DNA of 8,713 bases. It comes from Desulfobacteraceae bacterium. Lineage in GTDB: Bacteria > Desulfobacterota > Desulfobacteria > Desulfobacterales > Desulfosalsimonadaceae. The stretch is from positions 1 to 8,713 of the forward strand of contig PUOB01000098.1 of assembly GCA_003551985.1 (NCBI GenBank), read 5' to 3'. The position numbers were made by a program, and so were the translations under genes. Each line of letters begins with the position of its first letter. The first letter of the stretch is position 1. The notes below the pieces were generated by a model that saw nothing but the letters and a program-made list of their open reading frames with translations, searched no databases and had not been told where the DNA came from. Shown here piece after piece: positions 7,091-8,713 of this stretch.

Positions 7091-7119
7091 AACCTAATTC
7101 TTCACGCCCGAAGCGTCAA
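7091..7119 (-). promoter_or_regulatory. Candidate promoter for acylphosphatase
   Basis: On the minus strand TTGACG (7114-7119) is followed after exactly 17 bases by TAGGTT (7091-7096). The -35 is good and the -10 weak. A perfect 6-bp inverted repeat, CAAGCG/CGCTTG with a three-base loop (7117-7131), overlaps the -35 and could be an operator or chance. Confidence 0.35.
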
Positions 7120-7198
7120 GCGATCCGCTTGTTGGAATTGGGTTTTTCGGGATCGATTATTCAAGGGCTATCTGCAGGACTACCAGGCCGCCTCTCTG

Positions 7199-7257
7199 CC
7201 GTAGGGGCGAAAAATCTTTCGCCCTATCACCGGGCGAAAGATTTTTCGCCCCTACGG
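7199..7257. repeat. Perfect 26-bp inverted repeat between acyP and ligA
   Basis: The arms 7199-7224 and 7232-7257 are exact reverse complements with a seven-base spacer (TATCACC, 7225-7231). The outer ends read CCGTAGGGGCGAAAAATC inward, and each arm contains its own internal GGGCGA/TCGCCC symmetry. It starts 17 bases beyond the ligA stop in the direction of ligA transcription. No T tract follows on that strand, so it is not a standard intrinsic terminator. It resembles dispersed GTAGGGGCGA-type palindromic repeats I recall from diverse bacterial genomes, and it shares no sequence with the repeat at 4683-4836. Confidence 0.9.
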
Positions 7258-7273
7258 ACGGCACCCGTCACTA

Positions 7274-8713
7274 CTATCCCGCTGCCGCCGCTTCCTTAAC
7301 AAGGCTTATAAACTGGTCTTCATCAATGACCGCCACCCCTTTTTGAGCGGCCTTTTCCCTCTTGGACCCCGGGGCTTGACCGGCGACCACGTAATCGGTC
7401 TTGCCGGTAACCTGCCCCGTCACTTTTCCGCCGGCGGCTTCGATTGCCTCAACCGCCTGATTCCGGGTCATGGAAGACAGCGTGCCGGTCAGCACGAATG
7501 ACATGCCGACAAGTCCGCCGACTTTTTGCTCTTCAGGTTTATCAGTTGATTTATCAGTTGATTTATCAGGGGGTTTTTCAGGTATTGTTTCAAGCCCCAA
7601 CACCATTAATTCCCGGATGGTTTGCATATTTTGAGGCGTGTCAAAAAAAGCCCTTACGGATTCGGCCATGACCGGGCCGATCTGTTCGATGGCTTCGATC
7701 TCTTCTTTTCGGGCCGCAGTAAGCGCCTCGATATTTTCAAACTGTTGGGCAAGCAGCTTCGCCGCATGCGCACCCACATGCCGGATGCCAAGGCCGTAGA
7801 GGAATTTTGAAAACAGAATTTTTTTACTGGTATTAATGGCATCCACTAAATTTTCAGCCGACTTTCGCCCCATCCGGTCAAGCGTTTCCAGGGTTTTCAC
7901 ATCGAGCCGGAAAATGTCGGCGATAGAACGGACGATTTTTTTATCGACAAGCTGCTCAACGAGCTTTTTGCCGAGCCCGTCAATATCGAATGCCCCCTTG
8001 GCGGCAAAATGCATGATGTTGCCTTTCAGTTGTGCGGGGCATCCGGTATTGATGCAGCGGGTAGCGGCCTCGTCCTTCAGGCGCACCACCCCCTGATCGC
8101 ATACCGGGCAGCGCTGCGGCATTTCAAAAAATTGCTGCGAGCCGTTTCGATATGACGAAATCGCCTTGACCACCTCCGGAATCACGTCGCCGGCACGCTG
8201 CACCAGGACCGTATCTCCGATACGGACGTCTTTCTTTTTGACTTCGTCTTCATTATGCAGACTTGCCCGGCTTACCGTAACCCCGCCGATGCTGACCGGC
8301 TCTAAAACGGCAACCGGCGTGAGCGCCCCGGTGCGCCCGACCTGGACGATGATGTCTTTCACCCGGGTCATTTCCTGCATGGCCTCGAATTTAACGGCAA
8401 TGGCCCACCGGGGGCTCCGGGCGGTGTTTCCAAGCAAATCATGATAGTCGTAGCGGTCCACCTTGACCACGATGCCGTCAATCTCGTAGTCCAAACGTTG
8501 CCGCATCTCATCGATCCGCCTGAAATATCCTATAACCGCACCCACCGGGATTCCCGGTTCCACATGGGGATTGGTCGGAAATCCAAGCGCTTTCAACACC
8601 CCGATCGTTCGGGCATGGCTTGACGTTCCCAGGGGCTGGGCGCTGCCGACGCCGTAGATGAAAATATTAAGCGGCCTTTGGGCGGTGATTTTGGAGTCAA
8701 GCTGTCTTAAGGA
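7274..8713 (-). CDS. ligA: NAD-dependent DNA ligase LigA (partial, N-terminal part outside window)
   Basis: The frame is open from the right edge to TAG at 7274-7276, giving 479 residues. LigA seals 3'-OH/5'-phosphate nicks at Okazaki junctions and in repair, using NAD+. The window begins inside the nucleotidyltransferase domain at S-L-R-Q-L-D, a conserved stretch roughly 200 residues into the family, so the start, the NAD-binding Ia domain and the adenylated lysine (K-x-D-G) are not visible. Visible in order, in window numbering: nucleotidyltransferase motif Y-E-I-D-G-I-V-V-K (76-84); the OB fold with V-G-R-T-G-A-L-T-P (125-133); a four-cysteine zinc finger C-x2-C-x14-C-x4-C (C202, C205, C220, C225); helix-hairpin-helix repeats (about 240-360); a short linker with a D-K-S-T repeat (about 383-397); and a C-terminal BRCT domain (about 400-479). 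All visible signature residues are intact. Any promoter lies outside the window. Confidence 0.96.
   Translation of the reverse strand, partial: SLRQLDSKITAQRPLNIFIYGVGSAQPLGTSSHARTIGVLKALGFPTNPHVEPGIPVGAVIGYFRRIDEMRQRLDYEIDGIVVKVDRYDYHDLLGNTARSPRWAIAVKFEAMQEMTRVKDIIVQVGRTGALTPVAVLEPVSIGGVTVSRASLHNEDEVKKKDVRIGDTVLVQRAGDVIPEVVKAISSYRNGSQQFFEMPQRCPVCDQGVVRLKDEAATRCINTGCPAQLKGNIMHFAAKGAFDIDGLGKKLVEQLVDKKIVRSIADIFRLDVKTLETLDRMGRKSAENLVDAINTSKKILFSKFLYGLGIRHVGAHAAKLLAQQFENIEALTAARKEEIEAIEQIGPVMAESVRAFFDTPQNMQTIRELMVLGLETIPEKPPDKSTDKSTDKPEEQKVGGLVGMSFVLTGTLSSMTRNQAVEAIEAAGGKVTGQVTGKTDYVVAGQAPGSKREKAAQKGVAVIDEDQFISLVKEAAAAG
7538..7569 (-). repeat. In-frame 12-base tandem repeat in the LigA linker
   Basis: The unit TTTATCAGTTGA (plus strand) occurs at 7538-7549 and 7550-7561, with a partial third copy at 7562-7569. 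On the coding strand it encodes D-K-S-T, D-K-S-T, then D-K, in the hydrophilic linker between the helix-hairpin-helix region and the BRCT domain. Twelve is a multiple of three, so gain or loss of a unit keeps the frame. Confidence 0.9.

Noticed and set aside
1..8713. Undescribed defence, mobile or secondary-metabolism system
   Set aside because: Every sizeable gene belongs to a familiar housekeeping or transport family. I saw no integrase, transposase, toxin-antitoxin pair, CRISPR array or tRNA-flanked island.

Overview
This window looks like ordinary chromosomal core genome of a Gram-negative bacterium, most plausibly a sulfate-reducer-type member of Desulfobacterota (former Deltaproteobacteria). 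That placement is inference. It rests on the protein flavour, the tight smc-ftsY pairing, moderate GC coding sequence with AT-rich promoter regions, and an interspersed imperfect palindrome with ends of the type GTAAAAAGT...ACTTTTTAC, which I recall from such genomes. I found no prophage, transposase, CRISPR array, defence island, rRNA or tRNA, and no evidence of an undescribed multi-gene system.

Layout, left to right. Positions 1-894 (minus strand) hold a bile acid:sodium symporter-like membrane protein cut by the left edge. A 158-base divergent intergenic region separates it from smc (1053-4697, plus), a full-length condensin ATPase. A palindromic repeat of about 150 bases (4683-4836) sits on the smc 3' end, supplies its last codons and stop, and fills most of the gap to ftsY (4877-6064, plus), the SRP receptor GTPase. 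A 314-base AT-rich stretch (6065-6378) follows, with a TTGACA promoter for a 90-residue HU protein (6379-6651, plus). A strong bidirectional terminator (6681-6716) separates HU from the convergent minus-strand genes: acylphosphatase (6753-7037) and, upstream of it, NAD-dependent DNA ligase ligA (7274-8713), cut at its N-terminal side by the right edge. Between these two lies a second, unrelated repeat: a perfect 26-bp inverted repeat (7199-7257).

SMC, HU and LigA serve chromosome organisation and replication, and FtsY serves co-translational membrane targeting. Acylphosphatase and the symporter are metabolic neighbours with no obvious link. smc and ftsY are co-oriented and could be co-transcribed, with the palindrome folding in the message between them. 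HU has its own promoter and terminator and should be an independent, strongly expressed unit. The points most worth a second look are the two palindromic repeats, the capture of the smc stop codon by one of them, the N-terminal membrane helix of FtsY, and the small in-frame tandem repeat in the LigA linker.
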